Below are positions 1 to 9,159 of a stretch of 64,000 nucleotides of DNA, one piece after another. The notes under the pieces are model-generated. The model was not told where the DNA came from, ran no database searches, and worked only from the letters and a program-made list of their open reading frames with translations. This DNA is from Caldilineaceae bacterium (lineage in GTDB: Bacteria; Chloroflexota; Anaerolineae; Caldilineales; Caldilineaceae). Within the stretch, counting starts at the first letter, position 1, and every line of letters starts with the position of its first letter. Location: contig JACKBA010000009.1 of NCBI GenBank assembly GCA_020634815.1, positions 62,001-126,000 of the forward strand. The letters are read 5' to 3'. A program made the translations under genes and the position numbers.

Positions 1-135
1 GGGCAGCGCTGTGGCCGCCGGGCGCGCTTCCTCGGGGCGGCGCGCAGGTCGCTGGCCGCCGGACTGTCCCCCGCGTTCCTTTTCCTTGACGGGCGCCTGA
101 GCGCCCCCTTTGCCGGTTTTGCTTTTTGTCGCCAT
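1..135 (-). CDS. infB: Translation initiation factor IF-2, N-terminal fragment
   Basis: Only the first 45 codons are inside the window; the gene continues past position 1. The start is the ATG at 135-133, preceded on the minus strand by a GAGAAGGGA purine stretch. The fragment begins MATKSKTGKGG and is rich in Lys, Gly, Arg, Pro and Ala, as expected for the disordered N-terminus of a long IF-2. No GTPase motif is visible in so short a piece. The call rests on position: it follows nusA and ylxR on the same strand, the usual nusA-ylxR-(ylxQ)-infB order. No ylxQ (L7Ae-like) gene is seen between ylxR and this start. An unrelated basic protein cannot be excluded. Confidence 0.6.
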   Translation of the reverse strand, partial: MATKSKTGKGGAQAPVKEKERGGQSGGQRPARRPEEARPAATALP

Positions 136-537
136 ATGCCAATCCCTTCTCGTAACGATATTCGACCGGAAGCGAGCTGACGCAGCGCGCGGGTCAGAAC
201 AGGATCCGGTGTGACTCAGCGTTTTCTCGTCCGCGAGCAAACACAAGGTTCTCCGCAGACTCCCGGCGTTCGACAAACGCCAGGGCTTGCGTCACACGCA
301 GCTATGCAAACTGATTCAGGACGGGCGGTTGGAGGTGGAGGGTGGAGGTGCAGCGAGGGAATCCATGCGGTGCGGGAACACGTTCCTACATACGCACTTG
401 TCTCCTTGAATGCTGCGAATCCATCCCCCCGGTGCCTGCCATGCCCATGCACACCGAGTAATTCATCGGTGCGCTAACGGCTGCCATGGCCGCCTGCCCT
501 GAAGGCCAGAAAGATTCCGAGTGTCATGCGACTCGTC
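136..537. other. Gene-free gap between ylxR and infB
   Basis: This 402-nt stretch contains no convincing gene. Short open frames on both strands have random-looking composition and no ribosome site. It holds a small hairpin (GGCGTT at 265-270 pairing with AACGCC at 276-281) and a purine-rich run near 330-360. It probably serves as the 3' end of the ylxR transcript and the leader of infB. No promoter stands out. Confidence 0.4.
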
Positions 538-897
538 TCATGCTGATCCGTCGGCAAATGCCGCTCTCTCTTGATCGTCCTGTTCCGGCGCCGGCGTGCG
601 AAACGCTTCGGCCTCCGGTAACGTTTGTGCAAACGCGAGCAATTCCTGGCGATTGTCAGCGCTGAGCTTCGTGCGCAGGGCTTGCTCGAGCCGATTCCCC
701 TTGACTACAACCTCCCAGCACGCCCGCTCGGGATGGAGGTAGGCCCCACGTCCGGCTTGTTTGCCGGTCGGATCCACCACCACGCCGTGCTCGGTACGCA
801 CCAGACGAATCAACGCACGTTTGCCGGCAACCTGGCGGCAGGCGATACAAGTTCGCTGCGGCACATGCTTGACGCGGCCCTTGCGTTGTTGATTCAT
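538..897 (-). CDS. ylxR: YlxR family RNA-binding protein (DUF448)
   Basis: The 119-residue product begins MNQQRKGRVKHVPQRTCIACR. It carries the family signature: P-x-RTCIAC-R near residues 14-21, then a GRGAYLHP-x-x-x-CW block in the middle. YlxR/RnpM proteins are small RNA-binding factors encoded beside nusA and infB. An upstream in-frame start would add 27 residues unlike the family, and that extension would run back over a perfect hairpin, so the ATG at 897 is preferred. The acidic C-terminal tail (about 30 residues, PEQDDQERAAF) is longer than in small family members. It lies 115 nt after nusA and is probably cotranscribed. Confidence 0.9.
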   Translation of the reverse strand: MNQQRKGRVKHVPQRTCIACRQVAGKRALIRLVRTEHGVVVDPTGKQAGRGAYLHPERACWEVVVKGNRLEQALRTKLSADNRQELLAFAQTLPEAEAFRTPAPEQDDQERAAFADGSA

Positions 898-957
898 CAG
901 TATACCGTAGCCTTTGCCAAAGTCCCCTATTGAGACCAGGCAGAAATACATCACTTC

Positions 958-1007
958 AGGCAGCAAACATTCCGTCATAGGTCACCGTGACGGAATGTTT
1001 GCTGCCT
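958..1007 (-). terminator. Perfect 20-bp inverted repeat between nusA and ylxR
   Basis: Positions 958-977 and 988-1007 are exact reverse complements around a 10-nt loop. On the minus strand the hairpin begins 5 nt after the nusA stop codon. No T-run follows, so it may be an RNA-processing or mRNA-stabilising stem, or a partial terminator, rather than a classical intrinsic terminator. Confidence 0.6.
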
Positions 1008-1012
1008 AGCTT

Positions 1013-2758
<1,746 letters not shown>

Positions 2759-2813
2759 ACGCCTACCTGTCTCCCCCAACCCTGGCTGGGAATGAATTTT
2801 CCCCTTACAACAA

Positions 2814-2838
2814 CAAAAGTGGGGGTCGCCCACTTTTG
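2814..2838 (-). promoter_or_regulatory. nusA: nusA leader hairpin, possible attenuator
   Basis: A perfect 10-bp stem (2814-2823 with 2829-2838, 5-nt loop) lies in the predicted nusA 5' untranslated region. On the minus strand it is followed by TTTTGTTGTTGT, a T-rich tract. This resembles an intrinsic attenuator and would suit NusA autoregulation, though that is inference. Confidence 0.45.
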
Positions 2839-2904
2839 CCCACACTTCTCGACTCCGCAACGCCACCGCAGTCAACAATCAAACACTACAGTTCGTTGTT
2901 GTGG

Positions 2905-2933
2905 ATAATAGCACAGCCCAGTGGTGAATGCAA
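2905..2933 (-). promoter_or_regulatory. nusA promoter
   Basis: On the minus strand a -35 TTGCAT (2933-2928) and a -10 TATTAT (2910-2905) are separated by exactly 17 nt. The -10 is preceded by GTGC, giving an extended -10. The predicted transcript leader is about 140 nt. Confidence 0.6.
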
Positions 2934-2963
2934 GTTTCGCGCGACCCAGGTTGGGATTGGAGA

Positions 2964-2992
2964 TTGAATGCGAGGATCACCTGTGGCACAAT
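2964..2992 (+). promoter_or_regulatory. Promoter of the S8 protease gene
   Basis: TTGAAT (2964-2969) and CACAAT (2987-2992) are spaced by 17 nt and lie 45 nt before the protease start. This promoter diverges from the nusA promoter. Confidence 0.4.
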
Positions 2993-3036
2993 AGAGGTAG
3001 AGGTAAACTCGCCGCCAACAACGAAGTGGACGTGAC

Positions 3037-4317
3037 ATGAGTGACAAATTCATTGCGCTACGCCGGGAACCCCGGACGGAACGGGCGCAGCGGGAACGTG
3101 CCGAGACGGAAGAGACCCGCGCCGCGCTGGCCGCCCGTGCACCGAGGGAAGAAATGCCGGAACGGCTCACCGACCTGGGCCTGGTCCCGGTCGATGTGTG
3201 CGAAGAGGCGCCGGAGGTGCGCCACAATTTTCAGAAGTTGCCCTACCTGGATGCCTACGTGGTCGAGACGCCCGACGAAAGGTTGGAGCGTCAGGCCAAG
3301 GAGGTGCTCGACAACGACTATGTGATCGTGCCGAATTTCGAGCTTTCCATGCCGACACCGTCGGCCGGACGCAGCTATGCCCGCAAGCCGCAGGTGGCAG
3401 GCGCCTGGCCCGACGTGAGCGGCATCAAGCAGGCACGCGCGATGGGGCTCACGGGCGAAGGCGTCACCGTCTGTATGCTGGACACAGGCGTCGATGCCGA
3501 TCATCTGGAATTGCGCCGCAAGGTGATCGACTTTCGCTACATCCCGCTCAACACGGCGGCCGGCCGCGTGCGCGACTGCCGTGGCTTCGACGTCGACGGG
3601 CATGGCACGCACGTGGCGGGCATCATCGCCGGCGAGAATATCGGCGTGGCGCCAGGCGTGGAACTGATGGTCGCCGCGGTGCTGGAGAGCGAGACGTTGA
3701 AGACCAGCCTGGAGCGCGTGGTGGTGGCCCTGGACTGGCTGTTATCGCAGTTCCGGTTCGAGGAGAACCTGGGCAAGGCCGTCATCGTCAACATGTCGCT
3801 GGGTTTCTCCAAGACGACGCTGTCGCGCAAGGAATACGCCGATGCCGTCACCGGCCTGCGCAGCGTGATCGACACGCTGGTCACCGACTTCGACGTGCTG
3901 CCCATCACAGCCGTGGGCAACGAAGGCAAGGGCAAGGTACGCGCGCCGGCGTACTTCCCGTATACCATCTCGGTGGGCGCTGTCGACTACGCGCTGGGAG
4001 TGGCCGGCTTCAGCGGCAGCGGCACCTCGCCGATCACTGGCGAAGCCGAGCCGAACCTGATGGGGTACGGCGTCGACGTGACATCGAGCTACGAGCGCGA
4101 CCGATACAATCGCAGCCACTACCGCGCATTAAGTGGCACGAGTATGGCCACCCCCTACGTTACTGGCATCGCCGCCCTGTACGCCGCCGCCGATCCCTCG
4201 CTGCAGGGGCAGGCATTACGGGACAGGCTGATGCAGACCGCACTGCCGCTCGACGGAGCAGCAGCGGGGCGGGCAGGCAATGGCCTGGCCCGGTTCGTCA
4301 AGGAGGCACCGTCATGA
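3037..4317 (+). CDS. Subtilisin-like serine peptidase (S8 family)
   Basis: The 426-residue protein has the full S8 catalytic set: Asp149 in CMLDTGVDADH, His189 in GHGTHVAGI, oxyanion Asn295 in AVGNEGKG and Ser369 in SGTSMATPYVTG. Residues 1-110 form a charged pro-region; its end (AYVVETPDERLE to VPNFELS) looks like a degenerate inhibitor-I9 prodomain. No signal peptide or membrane segment is seen at the N-terminus, so it may act in the cytoplasm or leave by a non-Sec route. The stop overlaps the next gene as ATGA, so the two are translationally coupled. The substrate is unknown. Confidence 0.93.
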   Translation: MSDKFIALRREPRTERAQRERAETEETRAALAARAPREEMPERLTDLGLVPVDVCEEAPEVRHNFQKLPYLDAYVVETPDERLERQAKEVLDNDYVIVPNFELSMPTPSAGRSYARKPQVAGAWPDVSGIKQARAMGLTGEGVTVCMLDTGVDADHLELRRKVIDFRYIPLNTAAGRVRDCRGFDVDGHGTHVAGIIAGENIGVAPGVELMVAAVLESETLKTSLERVVVALDWLLSQFRFEENLGKAVIVNMSLGFSKTTLSRKEYADAVTGLRSVIDTLVTDFDVLPITAVGNEGKGKVRAPAYFPYTISVGAVDYALGVAGFSGSGTSPITGEAEPNLMGYGVDVTSSYERDRYNRSHYRALSGTSMATPYVTGIAALYAAADPSLQGQALRDRLMQTALPLDGAAAGRAGNGLARFVKEAPS

Positions 4318-4649
4318 AAAGCAATGGAACTGGCCCGCGCAGGGCCAACATGCGCGACTTCGTGGTGGAAGTGGAGCGACCCGCTTCCGCCGAACTGGCA
4401 GCTTACTCACGCGCCGAACGTTATCGCAGGCTACGTGCCAACACCGAAGCGCATCGTACGCAATTGGAAACCTGGCTCGAGACAGAGGATCTGTGCAGCG
4501 AAGTGGCCGGCATGCGTGCCGGAACAGGGTTCAACCTCATTTTCGTAGAATGCACGCCCAATGTCGCCGCGAAACTCGTGCGGGCGCCGGGAGTCGTCGA
4601 CGTGCTGCCGGCCGGTGAACTGGAAGCCGGCCTGCAAAGCGTGATCTGA
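4314..4649 (+). CDS. Small protein coupled to the S8 protease, possible I9-like inhibitor/chaperone
   Basis: The 111-residue protein starts at the ATG at 4314, which overlaps the protease stop (ATGA). It has no signal peptide. The N-terminal half is basic and helical (AELAAYSRAERYRRLR). The C-terminal half reads FNLIFVECTPNVAAKL followed by APGVVDVLPAG. That pattern, a beta strand then a helix and a final 'PGV-x-x-V-x-P' strand, is how inhibitor-I9 prodomains of subtilisins end. I infer a trans-acting prodomain that folds or inhibits the neighbouring protease. The similarity is short and judged by eye, so the family assignment is tentative. Confidence 0.65.
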   Translation: MKSNGTGPRRANMRDFVVEVERPASAELAAYSRAERYRRLRANTEAHRTQLETWLETEDLCSEVAGMRAGTGFNLIFVECTPNVAAKLVRAPGVVDVLPAGELEAGLQSVI

Positions 4650-4689
4650 ACCACCGATTTTTCAACGCAAGCAGACCACCATAGCCGAC

Positions 4690-5946
4690 ATGACCGAATC
4701 GACTTATCCCATGCTGGCCGTAGCAGACGCGCTGGCAATCGTGCTACGGGAGACGATAGCGCTGCCGGCAAGCCATATACCGCTGGGCAGCGCTCGCGGG
4801 CGCGTGCTGGCCGAAGATGTCACTGCGCCCGACCCGCTGCCGCCGTTTCCGGCGTCGGTCAAGGATGGCTACGCCGTGGTTGCCGCCGACGGTCCGGGCA
4901 TCTACCTTGTTATCGGCGAGGTGACCGCGGGACGCATGGCCGACTTTGCCGTGGCGCCGGGCAGCGTCGCCTACATTACGACAGGGGCGCCGCTGCCGCG
5001 CGGCGCCGACGCCGTCGTGATGGTAGAGGAGACCGAGTCGCTGCCCGCCGCTGGCGGCCGAACCATCGTGCGCATCAACAGCGCCGTGCGGCCGGGCGAT
5101 GACGTGCGCCCCGTCGGTTTTGACGTAGCGGCCGGTCAGCAAGTCCTGGCCGCCGGGACGCGCCTGGGCGCCGCAGAGATCGGGCTGCTGGCGACGGTCG
5201 GCGCTGCAACGGTGAGCGTGCACCCCGCGCCACGCGTGGCGATTCTCTCGACCGGCGACGAACTCGTAGAGGTCGGAACGCCGCTGAACGCCGGGCAGAT
5301 TCGCGACAGCAACCGGCCGACGTTGGCCGCGGCCGTGGAAGCAGCCGGCGGCATCGTGGTGGATCTGGGCATTGCCGGCGACACGCAGCCGGCCATCGAG
5401 GCGGCGCTGGCGCGTGGGCTGGCGGAGGCAGACGTGCTGCTGACATCGGGCGGCGTCTCCATGGGCAACCTGGATCTAATCAAACCGCTGCTCGATCGCC
5501 TGGGCCAGGTCCACTTCGGGCGGCTGCGCATGAAGCCGGGCAAGCCGTGCACCTTCGCCACGGTGGAGGCCGGCGGGCGCAAGCGGCTGCTCTTCGGTCT
5601 GCCGGGCAACCCGGTGAGCAGCCTGGTGACCTTCTACCTGCTGGGCGTGCCCGCACTACGCAAGCTCGCCGGCCGGCCCGAACCGAGCCTGACGCGCGTC
5701 CAGGTCTGCCTGAGCGAGCCGCTGCGGCTGGACGCATACCGGCCGGAGTATCATCGGGCGACCGTGCGTTGGGAACCCTCGCTGCACGACGGGCGTGGCG
5801 GGCTGCTGGCGGTCAGTACCGGTATGCAGGCAAGCAGCCGCCTGCTCAGCATGCGCTCGGCCAATGCACTGCTGGAATTGCCGCAGGGCGACGGGGTGCT
5901 GGAAGTCGGCGCTACGGCGACCGCCTTATTGATCGACGAGATTTGA
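4690..5946 (+). CDS. moeA: Molybdopterin molybdotransferase MoeA
   Basis: The 418-residue protein inserts molybdate into adenylated molybdopterin in the last step of molybdenum cofactor synthesis. The motifs are in the expected order: PASVKDGYAV (residues 54-63), a TGAPLPRGADAVVMVEET block, STGDELVEVG with IRDSNRPTL, TSGGVSMGNLDL, and MKPGKPCTFA followed by GLPGNPVSSLVTFYLL. The length is typical. It begins 40 nt after the previous gene and ends 7 nt before moaC, so it leads a moeA-moaC-moaD-moaE operon. MoaA and MoaB are not in the window. Confidence 0.96.
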   Translation: MTESTYPMLAVADALAIVLRETIALPASHIPLGSARGRVLAEDVTAPDPLPPFPASVKDGYAVVAADGPGIYLVIGEVTAGRMADFAVAPGSVAYITTGAPLPRGADAVVMVEETESLPAAGGRTIVRINSAVRPGDDVRPVGFDVAAGQQVLAAGTRLGAAEIGLLATVGAATVSVHPAPRVAILSTGDELVEVGTPLNAGQIRDSNRPTLAAAVEAAGGIVVDLGIAGDTQPAIEAALARGLAEADVLLTSGGVSMGNLDLIKPLLDRLGQVHFGRLRMKPGKPCTFATVEAGGRKRLLFGLPGNPVSSLVTFYLLGVPALRKLAGRPEPSLTRVQVCLSEPLRLDAYRPEYHRATVRWEPSLHDGRGGLLAVSTGMQASSRLLSMRSANALLELPQGDGVLEVGATATALLIDEI

Positions 5947-5953
5947 GGGTGAC

Positions 5954-6436
5954 ATGGCGCAACTGACACATCTGGATGAACGCGGGCACGCGACGATGGT
6001 CGACGTCGGCGAGAAGGCCGTCACGACCCGAACGGCGGTGGCCGCGGGCGAGGTGCGCATGGCGCCGGCCACGCTGGCCGCAATCCGCGATGGCGCCGTG
6101 CCCAAGGGCGACGTGCTGGCCGCCGCGCGCATCGCCGGCATCCAGGCCGCCAAGCGCACGCCGGAGCTGATCCCGCTCTGCCACACTCTGCTCTTGACCA
6201 AGGTGGCCGTCGACTTCACCGTCGACGAGGTGGCCAGCCGCGTGACGATTAGTGCGACGGTGCGCTGCAACGGGCAGACGGGCGTCGAGATGGAGGCGCT
6301 GACGGCGGTGAGCGTGGCGGCCCTGACGATCTACGACATGGCCAAAGCGCTCGACAAAGCGATGGTCATCGAGAACATTCGCCTGCTGGAAAAGGCGGGC
6401 GGCAAATCCGGCGACTGGCGCCGGGAGGATGCGTGA
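5954..6436 (+). CDS. moaC: Cyclic pyranopterin monophosphate synthase MoaC
   Basis: The 160-residue protein matches MoaC throughout: LTHLDERGHATMVDV at the start, the PLCHTLLLTKV motif near residue 75, TGVEMEALTAVSVAALTIYDM near residues 110-130 and a KSGDW C-terminus. It converts the MoaA product to cyclic pyranopterin monophosphate. It starts 7 nt after moeA, and a GAGGGTG purine tract sits just before the ATG. The stop is one nucleotide before the preferred moaD start. Confidence 0.97.
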   Translation: MAQLTHLDERGHATMVDVGEKAVTTRTAVAAGEVRMAPATLAAIRDGAVPKGDVLAAARIAGIQAAKRTPELIPLCHTLLLTKVAVDFTVDEVASRVTISATVRCNGQTGVEMEALTAVSVAALTIYDMAKALDKAMVIENIRLLEKAGGKSGDWRREDA

Positions 6437-6437
6437 C

Positions 6438-6731
6438 ATGGAAGTACGGGTGCGACTATTTGCGACGCTGCGCCAGCAAGCCGGCTGGAGCCAGCAGCCT
6501 CTGACTTTGCCCGACGGCGCCACCCTGCGCGATGCACTGGCCGAAATCGACCGCCAGTATCCTGCGCTTTCCATCGGCACGCGCACCTTCTATGCTGCGG
6601 TGAATCAGGAATATGCCAAGGGGGAGCAGTTGCTGCGCGACGGCGACGAGGTGGCGATTTTCCCGCCGGTGTCGGGCGGTGGAATCGATGAGCGGATGAC
6701 AAGATGGCAAGATGATGGGACGGCGGGGTGA
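6438..6731 (+). CDS. moaD: Molybdopterin synthase small subunit MoaD with C-terminal extension
   Basis: The 97-residue product begins MEVRVRLFATLRQQAG and has the ubiquitin-like fold signature ending GDEVAIFPPVSGG at residues 69-81. MoaD normally ends at that Gly-Gly, whose carboxylate is thiolated. Here 16 more residues follow (GIDERMTRWQDDGTAG). The extra DNA is a GATGACAAGATGGCAAGATG-type repeat, so the stop may have been displaced by microsatellite growth. The ATG at 6438 is preferred over 6429 because GGGAGGA at 6423-6429 is its ribosome site. Activity would need trimming of the tail, or a sequencing or frameshift explanation. Confidence 0.85.
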   Translation: MEVRVRLFATLRQQAGWSQQPLTLPDGATLRDALAEIDRQYPALSIGTRTFYAAVNQEYAKGEQLLRDGDEVAIFPPVSGGGIDERMTRWQDDGTAG

Positions 6732-6737
6732 AGCAAT

Positions 6738-7214
6738 ATGAGCACGAAACTGTTTGAAGTGACGGCGACGCCGCTGTCGTTGGACGATATTTCACGGCGG
6801 GTGACGCGGGCAGATTGCGGCGCCATCACGACCTTTGCCGGGATCGTACGCGGTGAGACGGCGACGGCCGAGGGTGCGCGCGGGACGGATTTTCTCAACT
6901 ACGAAGCCTACGGCGAAATGGCCGAGAGCATGATGGCACGCATCGGCGACGAGGTCATGGCAAAGTGGCCGGCGGTCAAGGCCGTCAGCATCCTCCACCG
7001 CACCGGGCGCCTGGAGATCGGCGAGCCCAGCGTGCTGATTGCCGTGGCGACACCCCACCGCGGTGACGGCTGTTTCGACGCCTGCCGCTACGCCATCGAG
7101 CGGCTGAAGGCGATCGTGCCGATCTGGAAAGAGGAGAATTGGTCGGACGGGCAGGTGTGGGTCGAAGGGCCGCGCCAGCCGGAACTGGCCGCCGAATACG
7201 GCAAGACGTCGTAG
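6738..7214 (+). CDS. moaE: Molybdopterin synthase catalytic subunit MoaE
   Basis: The 158-residue protein has the MoaE signature residues: TFAGIVRGE (residues 34-42), LNYEAYGEMAE, SILHRTGRLEIGEPSV and PHRGDGCFDACRYAIERLKAIVPIWKEE. The last segment carries the conserved active-site Arg and Lys. It pairs with MoaD to add sulfur to cyclic pyranopterin. It is the last gene of the operon and converges with the minus-strand P-loop gene only 3 nt later. Confidence 0.96.
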   Translation: MSTKLFEVTATPLSLDDISRRVTRADCGAITTFAGIVRGETATAEGARGTDFLNYEAYGEMAESMMARIGDEVMAKWPAVKAVSILHRTGRLEIGEPSVLIAVATPHRGDGCFDACRYAIERLKAIVPIWKEENWSDGQVWVEGPRQPELAAEYGKTS

Positions 7215-7217
7215 CCG

Positions 7218-7655
7218 TCAGCCGGGCATTCCGCCGCCTGTGCGCGGGATGGGCGACAACGGCGACTGGGCGCGGCGAATGCGATTCGCTTCGAGAAATG
7301 CCACGACAAGGTCGCGCACCTGGGCAGCGGTCAGGGTCGCAGTGTTGATGCGCAGGTCAGCGTTGTCACGGGCGCTGCGCAGGCGGCCATGTTCCGACGC
7401 CAGGTTGGCGTCATCCCACTCCACATCGGGACGGCGACTGCGCTGCCCCGCCAGGTCATTGTCCAGAAAGATCAAGACGCGCGGAAAGCCGAACTGCTTC
7501 CAGAGTTCGGCGACGTCGCTATGCTCCTGGCTCACCGGACGCGCGTTGTAACCCAATTCGCGCAGCGACGTGACCAGCGTCGACTTGCCGCTGGCGCTCA
7601 CGCCGACAACTTTGATCAGCGGTGGCTTCTCCACCATGAGGCTGGCCGTCGTCAC
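7218..7655 (-). CDS. Small P-loop nucleotide-binding protein, kinase-like
   Basis: The 145-residue product has a Walker A motif, GVSASGKST, near residues 16-24, then LIFLDNDLAG as a possible Walker B region and an Arg-rich lid-like stretch. The overall look is that of a small adenylate- or shikimate-kinase-like P-loop protein, but the substrate cannot be named. I chose the GTG at 7655 because it overlaps the upstream stop as GTGA, implying coupling to the SpoIIE-type phosphatase. An internal ATG at 7637 is the alternative. It might serve with the phosphatase in a signalling pair, which is inference. Confidence 0.75.
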   Translation of the reverse strand: MTTASLMVEKPPLIKVVGVSASGKSTLVTSLRELGYNARPVSQEHSDVAELWKQFGFPRVLIFLDNDLAGQRSRRPDVEWDDANLASEHGRLRSARDNADLRINTATLTAAQVRDLVVAFLEANRIRRAQSPLSPIPRTGGGMPG

Positions 7656-8362
7656 AGCGGAATCTCCACGCGCATACGGCGCACGCCGTCGGTTTCGGTG
7701 CGGGCTGCGATTTTGAGCACGACAACGGTGGCGTCGTCGCGCGGGCGGCCGCTGTCGAGGCGCATCGCGGCATGCAGGATGGCATCGGCGAGCACGGACG
7801 CCGGGGCCGACTGGTCGGGATCGGCGTCGCAGACAATCGCGGGCAGGTCGATGACGGAGCCAGCCACTGCGCCCGCACTCCACACGCCGTCGGTAAACAC
7901 AATCAAGGTATGGTCCGCCGCCAATGTCAGTTCAGAGATGGCCGGCTTGGTGTTGCGGCGGATGCCGATGGCTTCGGCCGACGCGTCGAGCCAGACGAAC
8001 TCGTCGTTGCGGCGCAGGAGGCTGGGGCACCGCGCATTGCGGCTGAGCACCAGACTCTGGGTGACAAGGTCGATACTGGCGATGGTCAATTCGCAGCTCA
8101 CCTGGCCGCCGCGGTGTGTCGTGAGATAGTCATGGGTGGCACGGGCAACGGCGCCGTCGCGCACGCCTTCGGCCAACAGGGCGATGGCCTTGCGTGCGAC
8201 CAGGTTGCTGATGATCTTGGCGCTGTGACCGCTGCGCTGGCCGTCGGCAACGACGACGCTGAAGCCGCCGTGCGGGCGCTCCACGATTTCGACCGTATCG
8301 CCGCTTTCACGTGACGCATATTTGCTGACCTTGGCGGCCGCCATATCCAGTTGCAACTGCAT
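7652..8362 (-). CDS. SpoIIE/PP2C-type protein phosphatase domain protein
   Basis: The 236-residue protein is a stand-alone PPM-family phosphatase of the SpoIIE/RsbX type. The metal-binding aspartates are visible in VVVADGQRSGHSAK, IVFTDGVWSAG and RPRDDATVVVLK. There is no sensory domain or membrane segment. Such proteins dephosphorylate anti-anti-sigma factors or other Ser/Thr-phosphorylated partners. No STAS or RsbW-like gene lies nearby, so the partner is unknown. A -10-like TACAAT lies at 8449-8444 on the minus strand. The gene is coupled by GTGA to the P-loop gene. Confidence 0.88.
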   Translation of the reverse strand: MQLQLDMAAAKVSKYASRESGDTVEIVERPHGGFSVVVADGQRSGHSAKIISNLVARKAIALLAEGVRDGAVARATHDYLTTHRGGQVSCELTIASIDLVTQSLVLSRNARCPSLLRRNDEFVWLDASAEAIGIRRNTKPAISELTLAADHTLIVFTDGVWSAGAVAGSVIDLPAIVCDADPDQSAPASVLADAILHAAMRLDSGRPRDDATVVVLKIAARTETDGVRRMRVEIPL

Positions 8363-8528
8363 CGATCTATCCCCATCCGTGCATTGGAACGCCGGGAAGT
8401 CCGGGTCGCGCTGTCCAGGAGGTCACTGCTGCCTGACAGTGTGATTGTACCGCAGAGTGGAGCGGCATGCACATGGCCATTCCGGCGCCGGACGCCAGGC
8501 TCGGATGCACCCTGAATGGTCACATCGT

Positions 8529-8557
8529 TTGCCTCAACGTGGTATCGATGCTATCCT
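8529..8557 (+). promoter_or_regulatory. Promoter of the copper-handling pair
   Basis: TTGCCT (8529-8534) and TATCCT (8552-8557) are spaced by 17 nt, with TGC before the -10. The expected transcript start near 8564 supports the ATG at 8593 over an upstream in-frame start at 8467. Confidence 0.5.
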
Positions 8558-8592
8558 GTCCGCTCATGTTCGGCCCAAGCGCACCCGCCCGT

Positions 8593-9030
8593 ATGCACTA
8601 CCGTGCACTCCCTGTCCTGCATCTCCTGATGGCAGGCCTCTTTGCGTTGGTATTGCCCTTCATCTGCTGGGGCGCCGAAATCACACCGGGACATCCTCAC
8701 AGCCGCGCTCACTTTGTCTTCATGGCGCCAACGTTGGTGCGTCCGGACGCACATACTGTCACCCAGGCTGCCGCGGAAATGATGGCGACTGCACCCGAGC
8801 ATATTGCGTGCATCTCAGCCATACTGACCGAAGGTGCCGGCGCCGCAACTTCCGACGTGCCAGCCGGACAGTCGGTACCGCTAGTCCTGGCAATCACCAT
8901 GCTCCTCCTGGCAGCATTTGCCTTGGGAGTGGCACCGGTGCCCGCGGGAAAGGGTGGCTTTGCGCGGGCCGTTACAGGCGTCACCGCCCTCTCCTGGCCG
9001 CTGCCCATCGCTACGCCGCCGCCACGCTAG
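8593..9030 (+). CDS. Small membrane protein of unknown function, beside copper chaperone
   Basis: The predicted 145-residue protein starts MHYRALPVLHLLMAGLFA. Residues 6-26 form a signal-anchor or first membrane segment and residues about 97-113 (LVLAITMLLLAAFALG) a second one. Between them is a roughly 70-residue segment with scattered His and Met. No family is recognised. It is the gene just before a PCuAC copper chaperone, so a role in metal handling or oxidase assembly is plausible but unproven. The promoter at 8529-8557 supports this start. Confidence 0.6.
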   Translation: MHYRALPVLHLLMAGLFALVLPFICWGAEITPGHPHSRAHFVFMAPTLVRPDAHTVTQAAAEMMATAPEHIACISAILTEGAGAATSDVPAGQSVPLVLAITMLLLAAFALGVAPVPAGKGGFARAVTGVTALSWPLPIATPPPR

Positions 9031-9159
9031 CGCTCAGCCTTGCTCATCGATCCTTGAGACCGGTCTCCCTGCTACATCGCTGTGTGGCAGGATGAAGGTG
9101 TGCGCTCCGCTGCGGGCGCAACGACACGGAAACCAAACCTACCAAGAAGGCTGAGATAC

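Noticed and set aside
211..477. Short open frames in the ylxR-infB gap on both strands
   Set aside because: Low-complexity composition, no ribosome site and no similarity to YlxQ, the expected gene there.
8467..8592. An N-terminal extension of the membrane protein gene before 8593
   Set aside because: A promoter at 8529-8557 lies inside the extension, and the residues are not hydrophobic or conserved-looking.
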